Below are positions 1 to 12,391 of a stretch of 64,000 nt of DNA, piece by piece. The position numbers and the translations under genes were made by a program. Source of the stretch: Pseudomonas paeninsulae (GTDB taxonomy: Bacteria; Pseudomonadota; Gammaproteobacteria; Pseudomonadales; Pseudomonadaceae); assembly GCF_035621475.1 (NCBI RefSeq), contig NZ_CP141799.1:4204501-4268500 (forward strand). The letters are read 5' to 3'. Position 1 is the first letter of the stretch. Every line of letters starts with the position of its first letter. The notes under the pieces were generated by a model. It saw only the letters and a list, made by a program, of their open reading frames with translations, was not told where the DNA came from and searched no databases.

Positions 1-805
1 TGCCGCTGGCCAGGGTGCCGGCGAAGCCGCGGAAGTTCAGATTGGGACGGTTGACGTACTGCACCGGGAAACGCAGGTCGGTGAAATTGCGGTCACCGGC
101 GACTTCCACGGTTTCGAGGATTTCCATTAGTGACTGACCGTCATACCAAGGCGAACGCTCGCTCTTGTTGACTACGTTGTCGCCCTTGAGCGCCGACATC
201 GGCACGAAGTGCAGCGAGCTCGGCTTGAGCGCGATACCTTCGGCGAACTTCAGGTAATCGGCCGTGATCTGCTCGAATACGCCCTGATCGAAGTCCTTCA
301 GGTCCATCTTGTTGATGGCCACGACTATGTGTTTGATACCCAGCAGCGAGGCGATGAAGCTGTGCCGTTTGGTCTGGGTCTGCACGCCATAACGGGCATC
401 GATCAGGATGATCGCCAGATCGCAGGTGGACGCACCGGTGGCCATATTACGGGTGTACTGCTCATGGCCGGGGGTATCGGCAATGATGAACTTGCGCTTG
501 GTGGTACTGAAGTAGCGGTAGGCCACATCGATGGTGATGCCTTGCTCGCGCTCGGCTTGCAGGCCGTCGACCAGCAGCGCCAGATCCACCTCTTCGCCGG
601 TGGTACCGGACTTCTTCGAGTCGCGGGTAATGGCTTCCATATGATCTTCGTAGATCATCTTGGAATCGTGGAGCAGACGGCCGATCAGGGTACTTTTGCC
701 GTCGTCGACGTTGCCGCAGGTGAGAAAGCGCAGCAAATCCTTGCGTTCGTGCTGGGCCAGGTAGGCGAGGATGTCCTCGCTGATCAGATCGGATTGGTGC
801 GACAT
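1..805 (-). CDS. cysN: Sulfate adenylyltransferase subunit 1 (GTPase), 5' part only
   Basis: Regulatory GTPase subunit of ATP sulfurylase, which with CysD makes adenylylsulfate from ATP and sulfate in the cytoplasm. The reading frame starts at ATG 805 and runs off the left edge, so only about 268 residues are visible. The P-loop GNVDDGKST is near residues 31-39, and the [11 protein letters not shown] and NKMD GTP-binding motifs follow. In Pseudomonas this protein usually carries a C-terminal APS kinase domain (CysNC); that part is outside the window. The start lies one base after the cysD stop, so the two are almost certainly co-translated. Confidence 0.95.
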   Translation of the reverse strand, partial: MSHQSDLISEDILAYLAQHERKDLLRFLTCGNVDDGKSTLIGRLLHDSKMIYEDHMEAITRDSKKSGTTGEEVDLALLVDGLQAEREQGITIDVAYRYFSTTKRKFIIADTPGHEQYTRNMATGASTCDLAIILIDARYGVQTQTKRHSFIASLLGIKHIVVAINKMDLKDFDQGVFEQITADYLKFAEGIALKPSSLHFVPMSALKGDNVVNKSERSPWYDGQSLMEILETVEVAGDRNFTDLRFPVQYVNRPNLNFRGFAGTLASG

Positions 806-806
806 A

Positions 807-1724
807 TCAAAAGTACCCCTGACGTTTTTTCTCTTCCATGGAGCCTGCACCATCGTGGTCGATGACCCGGCCCTGGCGCTCGGAAGTACGGGCCAGGAGC
901 ATTTCCTGAATGATGTCGGTCAAGGTAGTCGCAGTGGACTCCACCGCGCCGGTCAGCGGATAGCAGCCGAGGGTGCGGAAACGCACCATCTTCTTGGTGA
1001 TGCGGGCTTTCTCTTCATCGCTCAGGTGCTCGAGGATGCGTTCGTCGTCGATCATGATCAACGTACCGTCTTTCTCGATCACTTCGCGCTCGGCGGCGAA
1101 GTACAGCGGCACTATCGGGATCTGTTCCAGGTAGATGTACTGCCAGATGTCCAGCTCGGTCCAGTTGGACAGCGGGAACACGCGGATCGACTCGCCCTTT
1201 TTGACGTTGCCGTTGTACACATCCCACAGCTCGGGGCGCTGGTTTTTCGGGTCCCAGCGGTGCTTGCTGTCGCGGAAGGAGTACACGCGTTCCTTGGCCC
1301 GGGACTTCTCTTCGTCACGCCGCGCGCCACCGAAGGCCGCATCGAAACCGTATTTATCCAGTGCCTGCTTGAGGCCCTCGGTCTTCATCACGTCGGTGTG
1401 CTTGGCACTGCCGTAGGTGAAGGGATTCATGTCCTGCGCCACGCCATCCGGATTGGTGTGGGTGATCAGGTCCAGGCCATACTCGCTGACCATCTTCTCG
1501 CGGAAGCTGTACATCTCCTGAAATTTCCAGCGCGTGTCGATGTGCATCACCGGGAACGGCAGCTTGCCGGGAAAGAACGCCTTACGTGCCAGGTGCAGCA
1601 TCACGGCGGAGTCTTTACCGATGGAATAGAGCATTACCGGGTTATCGAATTCGGCGGCCACTTCACGAATGATGTGGATACTTTCCGCCTCCAGCTGTTT
1701 CAGGTGGGTCAGTTTATCGAGCAT
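807..1724 (-). CDS. cysD: Sulfate adenylyltransferase subunit 2
   Basis: Catalytic subunit of ATP sulfurylase (ATP + sulfate to APS + PPi), first step of assimilatory sulfate reduction. The 305 residues match the usual length. The PP-loop YSIGKDSA at about residues 33-40 binds ATP, and the C-terminal basic tail (EKKRQGYF) is typical of CysD. It is the first gene of cysDN. The upstream 142 bp to the next gene carries a short palindrome and presumably the CysB-controlled promoter, though I could not define a CysB site. Start ATG 1724 is the conserved [12 protein letters not shown] start. Confidence 0.97.
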   Translation of the reverse strand: MLDKLTHLKQLEAESIHIIREVAAEFDNPVMLYSIGKDSAVMLHLARKAFFPGKLPFPVMHIDTRWKFQEMYSFREKMVSEYGLDLITHTNPDGVAQDMNPFTYGSAKHTDVMKTEGLKQALDKYGFDAAFGGARRDEEKSRAKERVYSFRDSKHRWDPKNQRPELWDVYNGNVKKGESIRVFPLSNWTELDIWQYIYLEQIPIVPLYFAAEREVIEKDGTLIMIDDERILEHLSDEEKARITKKMVRFRTLGCYPLTGAVESTATTLTDIIQEMLLARTSERQGRVIDHDGAGSMEEKKRQGYF

Positions 1725-1814
1725 GGTTACTCACGATTTGCAGTGTGATTGGGCCGGAGGGCCGTGGACGATGGCGCACTCTAGCACAGCATCCGCTTCT
1801 AATCAGGAGGCCAA

Positions 1815-1833
1815 CTAGATCAAAACGATCTAG
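1815..1833. promoter_or_regulatory. 7-bp palindrome upstream of cysD
   Basis: CTAGATC-aaaac-GATCTAG, a perfect 7-bp inverted repeat about 90 bp upstream of cysD, between cysD and the end of the Nif3-like gene. It could be an operator or a small hairpin; nothing in the sequence decides which. Confidence 0.3.
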
Positions 1834-1866
1834 CTTTATACCCGCTGATTCGGGCATCCACGGACA

Positions 1867-2625
1867 TCAGATTGGATTGGGACAGTCGATAAACAGGTGT
1901 TCGATGGCAAACCGACGCGCCAGGTAATCACCCAGCGCCTGCACGCCATACCGCTCGGTGGCATGGTGGCCCGCGGCGATAAAGCTGATGCCATTCTCGC
2001 GCGCGCTGTGAAAGGTTTGCTCGGACGCTTCGCCGGTCAGGTAGAGGTCAACGCCGGCCGCGATGGCCTGGTCGATATAGCCCTGACCGCCACCGGTGCA
2101 CCAACCGACCCGGCGAACCACTGCCGCGCCTTCAATCAACAAGGGTTCACGACCGAGCACTTCCTGCACCCGTCGGGCGAAATCGCGCGGACTCATGGGC
2201 TCGCGCAAAGAGCCAAGTAAGCCAACCGTGCGCGGATCATCCGGGTCGAGCGGCCCCTCGACGGTAATATCGAGCTGGGCGGCCAGCTGCACGTTATTGC
2301 CGACCTCCGGGTGCAGGTCAAGCGGCAGGTGATAGGCCAGCAAGCTGATATCGTTGCTCAGCAGGGTTTTCAGGCGGCGCTGCTTCATTCCGGTGATACA
2401 CGGATTTTCGCCCTTCCAGAAATAGCCGTGGTGCACCAGCAGCACATCGGCCTCAGCCTCCACCGCGGCATCGACCAAGGCCTGACTGGCGGTTACGCCG
2501 CTGACGATACGCCGCACCTGGGGCCGCCCTTCGATTTGCAAACCATTCGGGCAGTAGTCACTGATCCGAGCGGCATTCAAGTAGCGCTGTGCTTCTTCCA
2601 CCAGGGTGGTCAAGGCAATAGCCAT
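1867..2625 (-). CDS. Nif3-like dinuclear metal center protein (YbgI family)
   Basis: 252-residue protein of the NIF3/YbgI family, often labelled GTP cyclohydrolase I type 2, although the cellular role is not settled. Metal-ligand motifs are visible: the pair VHHGYFWKGE at residues 64-72, a central YHLPLDLHPEVGNN, and a C-terminal AGHHATERYG that supplies the remaining His and Glu ligands. This is the expected length for the short form without the inserted PII-like domain. It is transcribed leftward toward cysD and is divergent from algW, with 110 bp between them. Confidence 0.9.
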   Translation of the reverse strand: MAIALTTLVEEAQRYLNAARISDYCPNGLQIEGRPQVRRIVSGVTASQALVDAAVEAEADVLLVHHGYFWKGENPCITGMKQRRLKTLLSNDISLLAYHLPLDLHPEVGNNVQLAAQLDITVEGPLDPDDPRTVGLLGSLREPMSPRDFARRVQEVLGREPLLIEGAAVVRRVGWCTGGGQGYIDQAIAAGVDLYLTGEASEQTFHSARENGISFIAAGHHATERYGVQALGDYLARRFAIEHLFIDCPNPI

Positions 2626-2678
2626 ATGGATTCCTCACCTGCTGTTACAGGCCGCTGCCTTATTGGCAATTGGCCCTC

Positions 2679-2684
2679 TATAAT
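2679..2684 (+). promoter_or_regulatory. -10 box candidate for algW
   Basis: A consensus TATAAT about 50 bp before the algW start, in the divergent nif3-like/algW gap. No good -35 hexamer sits 16-18 bp upstream, so the promoter call is tentative. Confidence 0.4.
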
Positions 2685-2735
2685 GGCGCACCTTAAGGGG
2701 CATATCAGCCCCCGGCAACCTTCAGGATTTCATCG

Positions 2736-3878
<1,143 letters not shown>

Positions 3879-3969
3879 CAGTCATCCTGCCGCTCAGTTT
3901 ATCCCGCGGCGTGGCAACCTCTAACCTGCAGCCTGTTCGCCTCGCGAAGATGCAACTCGAATAGGCAGA

Positions 3970-3995
3970 CCGCCCAACCCTCCTGCGCAGGGCGG
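3970..3995 (+). terminator. Possible hairpin after algW
   Basis: CCGCCC and GGGCGG arms around a 14-base loop that itself contains a CCTGCGCAGG palindrome, about 90 bp after the algW stop and before the convergent hisC end. There is no U-tract, so a terminator role is uncertain. Confidence 0.3.
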
Positions 3996-4069
3996 GCTTT
4001 AGCCCACCAGCCAGGCTGACCGTCCCGGTGAGCGAAGGCGGATTGCCGCCCAGCCCTCCCTATCTTCAG

Positions 4070-5122
4070 CTACAGGCTTGCAAGCGCATCCAGCAACGCT
4101 TGGTTCTGCTCCGGCGCGCCAATGCTGATGCGCAGGAACTGGGCGATTCGCGCCTGTTTGAAGTGACGCACGATCACGCCCTGCTCACGCAAGCCGGCCG
4201 CCAAAGTGGCCGCATCCTTGTGCGAGTGACGGGCAAAGACGAAATTCGCCGCCGAAGGCAACACCTCGAAACCCAGCGCCTGCAGGCCAGCCACGGTGAC
4301 TTCACGGCTCTCGATGACCTGCTGACAGGTCGCCTCGAAATACTCACGATCATCAAAAGCAGCGGCAGCACCGGCAATCGCTATGCGATCCAGGGGATAG
4401 GAGTTGAAGCTGTTCTTGATCCGCTCCAGCGCCTCGATCAGGTCCGGGTGACCCACTGCCAGACCGACGCGCAGGCCGGCCAGAGAGCGCGACTTGGACA
4501 AGGTCTGGGTCACTAGCAGGTTCGGATACTGGTCGACCAGGCTGATCGCCGTTGCACCGCCGAAATCGATATAGGCCTCGTCGACCAACACCACGCTGTC
4601 GGGATTGTTCTTGAGCAATTGTTCGATGGTATCCAGAGCCAACAGGCAGCCGGTTGGCGCATTGGGGTTGGGAAAGACGATGCCGCCGTTGGGCCGAGCG
4701 TAGTCCTCGAGCCGAATCTGGAACTGCTCGTCCAGCGCGATCACCTCGGCCTTGATGCCGTAGAGACCGCAGTAGACCGGGTAGAAGCTGTAGCTGATAT
4801 CCGGAAACAGCAACGGCTTGTCGTGCTGAAACAGGCCATGGAAGGCATGCGCCAGAACCTCGTCGGAACCGTTGCCGAGGAACACCTGGCGGGTCTGCAC
4901 GCCGTAGTAGTCGGCCACCGCCTGCTTCAGGCGCTCGCCATTCGGGTCCGGGTACAGACGCAGGTTGTCGTTGAGCTCGGCCTGCATCGCCGCAATCGCC
5001 TTGGGCGACGGTCCGTAGGGATTTTCATTGGTATTGAGTTTGACCAGCTTGGCCAGTTTCGGCTGTTCACCTGGCACATAGGGCACCAGGTCTTTGACGA
5101 AGGGGCTCCAGAATTTGCTCAT
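4070..5122 (-). CDS. hisC: Histidinol-phosphate aminotransferase
   Basis: PLP-dependent class I/II aminotransferase converting imidazole-acetol phosphate to histidinol phosphate in histidine synthesis. The PLP lysine is Lys210 in [14 protein letters not shown], and the substrate-binding [11 protein letters not shown] is at residues 30-40. Start ATG 5122 gives 350 residues and has a GAGGAG ribosome site. The frame also stays open upstream to 5176, but that extension reads through a repeat element and is not protein-like. Third his gene of the leftward ibaG-murA-hisG-hisD-hisC group. Pseudomonads often have a second hisC-like gene elsewhere, so this copy may not be the only one. Confidence 0.95.
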   Translation of the reverse strand: MSKFWSPFVKDLVPYVPGEQPKLAKLVKLNTNENPYGPSPKAIAAMQAELNDNLRLYPDPNGERLKQAVADYYGVQTRQVFLGNGSDEVLAHAFHGLFQHDKPLLFPDISYSFYPVYCGLYGIKAEVIALDEQFQIRLEDYARPNGGIVFPNPNAPTGCLLALDTIEQLLKNNPDSVVLVDEAYIDFGGATAISLVDQYPNLLVTQTLSKSRSLAGLRVGLAVGHPDLIEALERIKNSFNSYPLDRIAIAGAAAAFDDREYFEATCQQVIESREVTVAGLQALGFEVLPSAANFVFARHSHKDAATLAAGLREQGVIVRHFKQARIAQFLRISIGAPEQNQALLDALASL

Positions 5123-5155
5123 CTGCCCTTCTCTCCTCGAATTTGTTGCGTTGGC

Positions 5156-5186
5156 GATGGGTATCGCTGCGCTCAACCCATCCTAC
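5156..5186. repeat. Half-copy of a REP-like repeat between hisD and hisC
   Basis: These 31 bases are the exact reverse complement of 48299-48329 in the dppC-dppD gap. The ends GTAGGATGGG and ATACCCATC mark the unit. It lies in the short hisD-hisC spacer, immediately upstream of the hisC ribosome site. Confidence 0.75.
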
Positions 5187-5196
5187 GGTGGCGTCG

Positions 5197-6507
5197 TTAG
5201 CCCTTGATGCGGTACTCGGCACTGCGCGCGTGGGCTGTCAGCGACTCGCCACGAGCCAGCACCGAAGCAGTCTTGCCCAGTTCGGACGCACCCTGCGCCG
5301 AACACTGGATGATCGAGGAACGCTTCTGGAAGTCGTATACCCCCAGCGGCGAGGAGAAGCGCGCGGTGCCGGAGGTCGGCAGCACGTGGTTCGGCCCAGC
5401 GCAGTAGTCGCCCAGCGCCTCCGCGGTGTAACGGCCCATGAAGATCGCGCCGGCATGACGGATCTGTGGCAGATACTGCTCGGGCTCGGCGACGGACAAC
5501 TCCAGGTGTTCCGGGGCGATGCGGTTGGCCACCTCGATGGCCTGGACCATGTCGACCACCTGGATCAACGCGCCGCGGGCCTCGAGGGATGTGCGGATGA
5601 TATCGGCACGCTCCATGGTCGGCAGCAGCCTGGCGATGCTCTCGGCCACGCGATCGAGAAAGGCCGCATCCGGGCTGACCAGGATCGATTGCGCGTCCTC
5701 ATCGTGCTCGGCCTGGGAGAACAGGTCCATGGCGATCCAGTCCGGATCGGTCTGGCCGTCACAGACCACCAGAATTTCCGACGGCCCGGCAATCATGTCG
5801 ATACCGACCTTGCCAAATACGTGGCGCTTGGCGGTAGCCACATAGATGTTGCCGGGGCCGACGATCTTGTCCACCGGCGGCACGCTCTCGGTGCCATAGG
5901 CCAATGCCGCCACGGCCTGGGCACCACCGATGGTGAACACCCGGTCGACCCCGGCGATGCAGGCCGCGGCCAGCACCAGTTCGTTGATCTCACCACGCGG
6001 GGTCGGTACCACCATCACCACTTCCGGCACGCCGGCGACTTTGGCCGGAATGGCGTTCATCAGCACCGAGGACGGATAGGAGGCCTTACCGCCCGGCACA
6101 TAGAGGCCGGCACGATCCAGCGGGGTGATTTTCTGGCCAAGCACGGTGCCGTCGGCCTCGGTGTAGCTCCAGGAATCCTGCACCTGCTTCTCGTGGTAGC
6201 TGCGCACGCGCTCGGCGGCAAGTTCCAGTGCCTGGCGCTGCACCGGGGTGATACGGGTCAAGGCCAATTCCAGACGCTCGCGCGGCAGGATCAGGTCGGC
6301 CATCGAGGCGACTTCGAGGTCGTCGAACTTCTGGGTGAACTCGACCAATGCCGCGTCGCCACGCTCGCGCACGGCCTTGATGATCTCCAGCACACGCTGG
6401 TTGACCGCATCGTCCGAGACACTTTCCCAGCTGAGCAGATGATCCAGATGACGGGCAAAGTCCTGGTCGGCAGCGTTGAGTCGGCGGATGGCGATAGCAG
6501 CAGTCAT
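5197..6507 (-). CDS. hisD: Histidinol dehydrogenase
   Basis: Zinc- and NAD-dependent enzyme oxidising histidinol to histidine in two steps, last in the pathway. The conserved [10 protein letters not shown] segment carries the catalytic Glu-His pair, GPSEILVV lies in the nucleotide-binding half, and [14 protein letters not shown] is the family signature near the C terminus. Start ATG 6507 gives 436 residues, as expected, and has a GAGG site 8 bases upstream. An in-frame ATG at 6519 and a longer frame to 6630 are less likely because the latter is not conserved-looking. The 167-bp gap to hisG has no obvious terminator. Confidence 0.96.
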   Translation of the reverse strand: MTAAIAIRRLNAADQDFARHLDHLLSWESVSDDAVNQRVLEIIKAVRERGDAALVEFTQKFDDLEVASMADLILPRERLELALTRITPVQRQALELAAERVRSYHEKQVQDSWSYTEADGTVLGQKITPLDRAGLYVPGGKASYPSSVLMNAIPAKVAGVPEVVMVVPTPRGEINELVLAAACIAGVDRVFTIGGAQAVAALAYGTESVPPVDKIVGPGNIYVATAKRHVFGKVGIDMIAGPSEILVVCDGQTDPDWIAMDLFSQAEHDEDAQSILVSPDAAFLDRVAESIARLLPTMERADIIRTSLEARGALIQVVDMVQAIEVANRIAPEHLELSVAEPEQYLPQIRHAGAIFMGRYTAEALGDYCAGPNHVLPTSGTARFSSPLGVYDFQKRSSIIQCSAQGASELGKTASVLARGESLTAHARSAEYRIKG

Positions 6508-6674
6508 AGCGGGCCTCATGATTGGCAAATGCTCGGGCGTCGACAGGCTACCAAGCCCACCGCATGGACGCCCGAGAAATTGGCTATGACATGGATAGGC
6601 GGCCGAAAATCGCTCCTGCATATTCGGCATTTCCGCCGTCCTTGGCGGTCACGCGGCGCAATGCCGCAAAGGTA

Positions 6675-7310
6675 TTAGCTGGGGTGTCGTGCCTCTACGG
6701 CTTCGCGCAGGGTATCGATCAGTTCCTGGATGCGCGCGTGCTGCATCCTCATCGAAGCCTTGTTGACGATCAGCCGTGAACTGATGTGGGCGATCAGCTC
6801 CTGGGCTTCCAGGCCGTTGGCGCGCAGGGTATTGCCGGTATCGACCACGTCGATGATCTTGTCGGCCAGCCCCACCAGCGGCGCCAACTCCATCGAGCCG
6901 TAAAGCTTGATGATATCGACCTGACGGCCCTGCTCGGCGTAGTAACGCTTGGCCACGTTGACGAACTTGGTGGCCACACGTAGCCGGCCTTTCGGCTCGG
7001 ACGCGCCAACGGCGCCGGCGGTCATCAGCTTGCACAGCGCAATGCGCAGATCCAGCGGCTCATACAGGCCCTGGCCGCCGTACTCGAGCAACACGTCCTT
7101 GCCGGCCACGCCGAGATCCGCGGCACCATGCTCGACATAGGTCGGCACATCGGTGGCGCGCACGATCAGCAGACGCACATCCGCCTGGGTGGTGGGGATG
7201 ATCAGCTTGCGGCTTTTATCCGGATTCTCGGTCGGCACAATGCCTGCCGCGGCGAGCAGCGGCAGGGTGTCGTCGAGGATGCGGCCTTTGGACAGCGCAA
7301 TGGTCAGCAT
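6675..7310 (-). CDS. hisG: ATP phosphoribosyltransferase catalytic subunit, short form
   Basis: Catalyses the first committed step of histidine synthesis (ATP + PRPP to phosphoribosyl-ATP). At 211 residues it is the short HisG-S form, which lacks the C-terminal regulatory ACT-like domain and works with the HisRS-like partner HisZ, encoded elsewhere. Visible motifs are the N-terminal [10 protein letters not shown] and the PRPP-binding [14 protein letters not shown] at about residues 153-166. It is downstream of murA with 78 bp between, in the order hisG-hisD-hisC. Feedback control by histidine would act through HisZ, which is a family property and not visible here. Confidence 0.96.
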   Translation of the reverse strand: MLTIALSKGRILDDTLPLLAAAGIVPTENPDKSRKLIIPTTQADVRLLIVRATDVPTYVEHGAADLGVAGKDVLLEYGGQGLYEPLDLRIALCKLMTAGAVGASEPKGRLRVATKFVNVAKRYYAEQGRQVDIIKLYGSMELAPLVGLADKIIDVVDTGNTLRANGLEAQELIAHISSRLIVNKASMRMQHARIQELIDTLREAVEARHPS

Positions 7311-7340
7311 GAAGCAAATTTCCTTTGGAACTGGACCAGA

Positions 7341-7358
7341 CCAGCCCTTGCGGGCTGG
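7341..7358. repeat. Hairpin and degenerate REP-like sequence between murA and hisG
   Basis: CCAGCCC-ttgc-GGGCTGG hairpin, followed at about 7360-7385 by a sequence sharing ATCGCTGCGCTCA with the repeats at 5156 and 48299. No U-tract follows in the direction of transcription, so this may modulate rather than stop read-through from murA into hisG. Confidence 0.45.
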
Positions 7359-7388
7359 CTATGGGACATCGCTGCGCTCAGCAACAAC

Positions 7389-8666
<1,278 letters not shown>

Positions 8667-8906
8667 TTAGGAGCGCGCGGCCCAATCGGCACGGCTGAAG
8701 AATTTCATGCTCACCGCATGGATACTGCCATCGGCAATCCACGGATTGAGGTGAGCGTAGACCTGCTGTTGACGCTTGACCGGGCCCAAGCCAGCCAACT
8801 CATCACTAATCAGGTTCAGCTGGAAGTTACAGCCTTCGCCTTCAACTTCCACCTGGGTGTCCGGCAGTTTGGCCTCCAGGAGGCTTTTCACTTCTAAGGC
8901 CTGCAT
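8667..8906 (-). CDS. ibaG: BolA-family protein IbaG (YrbA)
   Basis: Small BolA-family protein (79 residues from ATG 8906), linked in other gammaproteobacteria to acid tolerance and to [2Fe-2S] partnership with monothiol glutaredoxins. The family pattern is visible: the acidic [12 protein letters not shown] strand, then [18 protein letters not shown] with the surface loop, then a C-terminal [12 protein letters not shown] two codons upstream is possible, but GAGG lies 6 bases before ATG 8906, which supports this start. First gene of the ibaG-murA-his run and directly downstream of mlaB, so it may also be reached from the mla promoter. Confidence 0.92.
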   Translation of the reverse strand: MQALEVKSLLEAKLPDTQVEVEGEGCNFQLNLISDELAGLGPVKRQQQVYAHLNPWIADGSIHAVSMKFFSRADWAARS

Positions 8907-9025
8907 GCTCAACCTCGATCAACACATTGATTAACGACAGCAGAGTCTGGGGAGCTGGAGGGCTTTTGCGCAGTAGCACAGCGACAAGCCCGACAGACTA
9001 CAAAGCTCGCGGTCGCGCATCATAC

Positions 9026-9066
9026 AAAAAAAGCCACGCGCCTGCGAACCCCGCGCGGGGGTTGTC
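9026..9066 (-). terminator. Likely terminator of the mla operon
   Basis: On the minus strand, a GC-rich foldback (CCGCGC with GCGCGTGG, and AACCCC with GGGGTT as an alternative) is followed by a run of seven T. It lies just after mlaB and before ibaG. Confidence 0.5.
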
Positions 9067-9083
9067 CCGACCGCGAGCCGGGC

Positions 9084-9392
9084 TCAGGCTTCCAGCGGCA
9101 GCACATCCAGCAGCCCGGAGACACTGGCGATCTCGCGCATTTCCTCGGGCATGCTGCGCACCACCAGGCTTTTACCTGCAGCCTGGGCATCACGCATGAA
9201 CGCCAGCAACAGCGACAGACCCACGCTGCTGGACTTCTCCACAGAGGCACAGTCGATCACGCAGCGAGCCGCCTGACTGGCGGTAATCAGCCGTCCGCCC
9301 TGCTCGCGCAAGGCCGGGCCACCGAGATAATCGAGCACGCCCGAAAGCTGAAACAGTCCGGACGATTGTTCGACGATGGCAGCCTTGCTCAC
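9084..9392 (-). CDS. mlaB: MlaB, STAS-domain subunit of the phospholipid ABC transporter
   Basis: Cytoplasmic STAS-domain protein (102 residues) that binds the MlaF ATPase and stabilises the MlaFEDB complex, which traffics phospholipids between the inner membrane and the periplasmic carrier. The STAS core is visible as RCVIDCASVEKSSSVGLSLLL, with the Ser-Ser region at the usual phosphorylation-site position. It starts at GTG 9392; the GTGA overlap with the mlaC stop gives translational coupling. Last gene of mlaFEDCB. Confidence 0.9.
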   Translation of the reverse strand: MSKAAIVEQSSGLFQLSGVLDYLGGPALREQGGRLITASQAARCVIDCASVEKSSSVGLSLLLAFMRDAQAAGKSLVVRSMPEEMREIASVSGLLDVLPLEA

Positions 9393-10036
9393 GATTCACC
9401 CGCAGACTGACGGGCCTTGGCTACGGTATTGGCCCAGCTGTCGATGACCTTGTCCAGGTCATTACCGTGGTTCTGCATGGACTGGGCGAACTGATCGCGA
9501 AACAGCTTGCCGACGTTGATGCCATTGATGATCAGGTTGCGCATCTTCCAGCCGTCATCCTGCTTGACCATGGTGTAGGACAGCGGATAGAGGGTGCCAT
9601 TACCGTCCTTGATCTCCATGTGCACCGAAGCGCGCTGCGGACTCTGCTTGCCGCTGGATGGCAGCACGCGAATATCCTGATTGTTGTATTCGAGCAGGGC
9701 GTTGCCATAAAACTGCATCAGACTGCGCTTGAAGTTTTCCTGAAAGCGCTGCATCTGCTCAGGCGTGGCCTGGCGCGAGTAGCGCACGGTCATCACTCCA
9801 CGGGAAATGCCGTCAACATCCACCACCGGACCGAGAATATCGTTCAGCGATGCATAAAAAGCCGCTGGATCGCTGCGGTATTTGTCTTTATTGAGCTTCA
9901 GGTCTTCCAGCAGCGTGGTCGTGGTTTGCTCCACCACCTGATGGGCACTCGGCGCGGCGACAGCCAGCAGCGGCATGGCCGCCAGCAGAGCGAACAGACT
10001 GTTACGCAGGGTCTTGAGCATAGTGGGAGCCCTCAT
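9389..10036 (-). CDS. mlaC: MlaC, periplasmic phospholipid carrier
   Basis: Soluble periplasmic lipid shuttle between the outer-membrane MlaA complex and MlaFEDB, also known as Ttg2D in pseudomonads. It has a Sec signal peptide (LKTLRNSLFALLAAMPLLAVAAPSA) followed by the Tol_Tol_Ttg2 fold of about 185 residues. Two starts are possible. ATG 10036 overlaps the mlaD stop as TAATG and has a GAGG site 7 bases upstream; ATG 10021 gives a tidier signal peptide and also has a GAGG nearby. I list the longer form (215 residues). Confidence 0.93.
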   Translation of the reverse strand: MRAPTMLKTLRNSLFALLAAMPLLAVAAPSAHQVVEQTTTTLLEDLKLNKDKYRSDPAAFYASLNDILGPVVDVDGISRGVMTVRYSRQATPEQMQRFQENFKRSLMQFYGNALLEYNNQDIRVLPSSGKQSPQRASVHMEIKDGNGTLYPLSYTMVKQDDGWKMRNLIINGINVGKLFRDQFAQSMQNHGNDLDKVIDSWANTVAKARQSAGES

Positions 10037-10503
10037 TAATTAGCCTCGTCTTTATTGACCGAGTTGAGCAGGAATTTACCGATCAGGTCCTCCAGCACCA
10101 ACGAAGACTGGGTGTCGTAGATGGTACCGCCATCGACGAGCACCTCTTCATCACCGCCAACGCTGATGCCGATGTACTTCTCACCGAGCAAACCGGCGGT
10201 CAGGATCGAAGCAGTCGAATCGGTGGGCAGGTTGTCCACGCTGTCATCCAGCAAGAGGGTGACGCGCCCGGTGTAGCTGTCGCGATCCAGATCGATTGCG
10301 GTCACTTTACCGATGGTCACCCCAGCCATGGTCACCTTGGACCGTATCGTTAGACCGGCGATATTCTCAAAGTGCGCATAGACTTTGTAAGTATCGCTGC
10401 TACCTACCGTCAGACCACTGACGCGCAACGCCAGCAGCAGCAGGGCCAATAACCCGGCCAACAGGAACAGGCCGACACCAATCTCCAGTGTGCGGTTTTG
10501 CAT
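10036..10503 (-). CDS. mlaD: MlaD, MCE-domain membrane subunit
   Basis: 155-residue inner-membrane protein with one N-terminal transmembrane segment (about residues 7-27) and a single MCE domain in the periplasm. MlaD forms a hexameric ring that binds phospholipid and docks MlaC. The MCE signature VYAHFENIAGLTIRSKVTMAGVTIG is visible from about residue 42. Its start overlaps the mlaE stop by one base (TGATG), and its stop overlaps the mlaC start. Confidence 0.95.
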   Translation of the reverse strand: MQNRTLEIGVGLFLLAGLLALLLLALRVSGLTVGSSDTYKVYAHFENIAGLTIRSKVTMAGVTIGKVTAIDLDRDSYTGRVTLLLDDSVDNLPTDSTASILTAGLLGEKYIGISVGGDEEVLVDGGTIYDTQSSLVLEDLIGKFLLNSVNKDEAN

Positions 10504-11300
10504 CAGAAGTCTCCAAACATCAAAGTGGTCAGAATAAAGTCCAGCCCCAACACGGCGAGCGAGGCGTAAACCACTGTTTTTGTGGTGGCGCGACTGATGC
10601 CTTCCGAGGTCGGCTCACAGTCATAGCCCTGAAAAACGGCAATCCAGGTAACGACAAAGCCAAAAACGATGCTTTTGATCACACCATTGAGCACATCTTC
10701 ACGAAACGAAACACTGTTCTGCATGTTGGCCCAGAACGAACCCTCATAAACGCCGAGCCAGTCGACGGCGACCATCGCCCCACCCCAGATACCGACCACG
10801 CTGAAAATCACCGCGAGCAACGGCATCGAGATGAAACCGGCCCACAGACGCGGCGCAACGATGTACTTGAGCGGATCGACACCGATCATTTCCAGGCTGG
10901 ACAATTGCTCGGTGGATTTCATGTTGCCGATTTCCGCTGTCAATGCGGATCCCGCGCGCCCAGCGAACAACAAGGCGGTGACCACGGGGCCGAGTTCGCG
11001 CAGCAAGGTCAGGGCGACCATCTGCCCAACCGCCTGTTCCGAACCGTAGTCAGACAGGATATTGAAACCCTGCAACGACAAGACCATGCCGATAAAAACC
11101 CCCGACACGACGATGATCGCCAGGGACATCACGCCTACCGAGTACAACTGTTTTATCAGCAACTGCAGCGGACTGCCGGCAGAACTGCGACCGAACAGCG
11201 CACGCACCAGAAACACCGTCGCACGCCCAAGCGTGGCAACCGCATCGATGCCGGCGCGACCCAACAGGCGGATCCGTTCGAGCGTAGATGTCTTGTGCAT
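10503..11300 (-). CDS. mlaE: MlaE, permease subunit
   Basis: Integral inner-membrane permease of the Mla phospholipid ABC transporter (265 residues). Family features are an N-terminal amphipathic stretch, five to six membrane helices, and the conserved [28 protein letters not shown] coupling segment in the middle. The start overlaps the mlaF stop as TGATG. The tight stop/start overlaps across mlaF-E-D-C-B suggest stoichiometric co-translation. Confidence 0.96.
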   Translation of the reverse strand: MHKTSTLERIRLLGRAGIDAVATLGRATVFLVRALFGRSSAGSPLQLLIKQLYSVGVMSLAIIVVSGVFIGMVLSLQGFNILSDYGSEQAVGQMVALTLLRELGPVVTALLFAGRAGSALTAEIGNMKSTEQLSSLEMIGVDPLKYIVAPRLWAGFISMPLLAVIFSVVGIWGGAMVAVDWLGVYEGSFWANMQNSVSFREDVLNGVIKSIVFGFVVTWIAVFQGYDCEPTSEGISRATTKTVVYASLAVLGLDFILTTLMFGDF

Positions 11301-12109
11301 CAGTGCCCCCCCAATAAATCGTCGCGGTAGTCTGCCGCCGGAAAGTGAAACGGCACCGGCCCGTCTGGAATGCCTTGCATGAACTGGCGAACGCGAGGGT
11401 CATCCGAGTTCATCAACTCGTCCGGCGTGCCCTGACCGAGCACCTTGGTGTCGCCCACCAGGTAGATGTAATCGGCAATGCTGGCGGTTTCCGCCAGGTC
11501 ATGGGACACCACGATGCTGGTAATACCCAAGGCATCGCTGAGCAAACGAATCAAGCGCACCAGCACCCCCATGGCAATCGGATCCTGGCCAACGAAAGGC
11601 TCGTCGTACATCAGTATCTGGGGATCGAGGGCAATCGCCCGCGCCAGCGCTACGCGGCGCTTCATGCCACCGGACAACTCATCCGGCATCAATTCCAGCG
11701 CACCGCGCAGACCCACGGCCTGCAGCTTCATCAGGACAATGTCACGGATCATTTCGTCAGGCAGCTGGGTGTGCACACGCAGCGGAAAGGCGACGTTCTC
11801 GAACACATCCAGGTCGGTGAATAGCGCGCCGCTCTGGAACAGCACGCCCATCTGCTTGCGCATGTCGAACAGCTCGCTGCGCGAGAGGTTCGGCAAGTTC
11901 AGCCCATTGACCCACACCTCCCCCTTGCTCGGCCTGAGCTGCGCACCGATCAGGCGCAACAGCGTGGTCTTGCCACAGCCGGAAGGCCCCATGATGCCGG
12001 TGACCTTGCCACGCGGGATGCGAATGTCTATATCTTTGAAAATGTCCCGGTCGCCCCGCTGAAAACTGAGGTTTTTCAGCTCGACCGCATATTGCTGCTC
12101 GGCACTCAT
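11300..12109 (-). CDS. mlaF: MlaF, ATPase subunit
   Basis: ABC ATPase that powers phospholipid transport by MlaFEDB. Walker A is GPSGCGKTT at residues 41-49, the signature is [15 protein letters not shown], and Walker B is [12 protein letters not shown]. The C-terminal extension of about 30 residues after the core is typical of MlaF. The 269 residues match the family. First gene of the operon, divergent from kdsD across 282 bp that holds both promoters. Confidence 0.96.
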   Translation of the reverse strand: MSAEQQYAVELKNLSFQRGDRDIFKDIDIRIPRGKVTGIMGPSGCGKTTLLRLIGAQLRPSKGEVWVNGLNLPNLSRSELFDMRKQMGVLFQSGALFTDLDVFENVAFPLRVHTQLPDEMIRDIVLMKLQAVGLRGALELMPDELSGGMKRRVALARAIALDPQILMYDEPFVGQDPIAMGVLVRLIRLLSDALGITSIVVSHDLAETASIADYIYLVGDTKVLGQGTPDELMNSDDPRVRQFMQGIPDGPVPFHFPAADYRDDLLGGH

Positions 12110-12198
12110 CTCGACTCCTTGGATGCAGCCTCCCTGACAGACGCCCGCCAGCGCTGCGAAGACACTGCAGTTGCCGGACCGGCCGAAAATGGCCGAGC

Positions 12199-12228
12199 AC
12201 TATAACATTGCCGAATTAGCCTGCCCAA
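12199..12228 (-). promoter_or_regulatory. Sigma-70-type promoter candidate for mlaFEDCB
   Basis: On the minus strand, TTGGGC (-35, plus-strand 12223-12228), an 18-base spacer and TATAGT (-10, 12199-12204), about 90 bp before mlaF. A reasonable housekeeping promoter by eye. Confidence 0.5.
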
Positions 12229-12350
12229 GATCGAACATTTGTTTACAAACCACCGAACCCATAATTGAACACTTGCCTGCACGCGGCCGCCAAAAGCGCT
12301 CAAGTCCGGCCGCCGAACGATTCAAAGGTGAGCGCACGAAACTTTCCCGC

Positions 12351-12356
12351 TATAAT
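12351..12356 (+). promoter_or_regulatory. -10 box candidate for kdsD
   Basis: Consensus TATAAT 36 bp before the kdsD start. The -35 region is weak. It probably drives the kdsD-kdsC-lptCAB operon. Confidence 0.45.
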
Positions 12357-12391
12357 CGCCGCCTTTTACTCGATATGCCTATAAAGACGCC

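Noticed and set aside
5143..6678. 511-codon plus-strand ORF opposite hisD
   Set aside because: Antisense to a clear HisD; composition (His/Gly/Asp/Gln-rich) is typical of high-GC shadows and no domain is seen.
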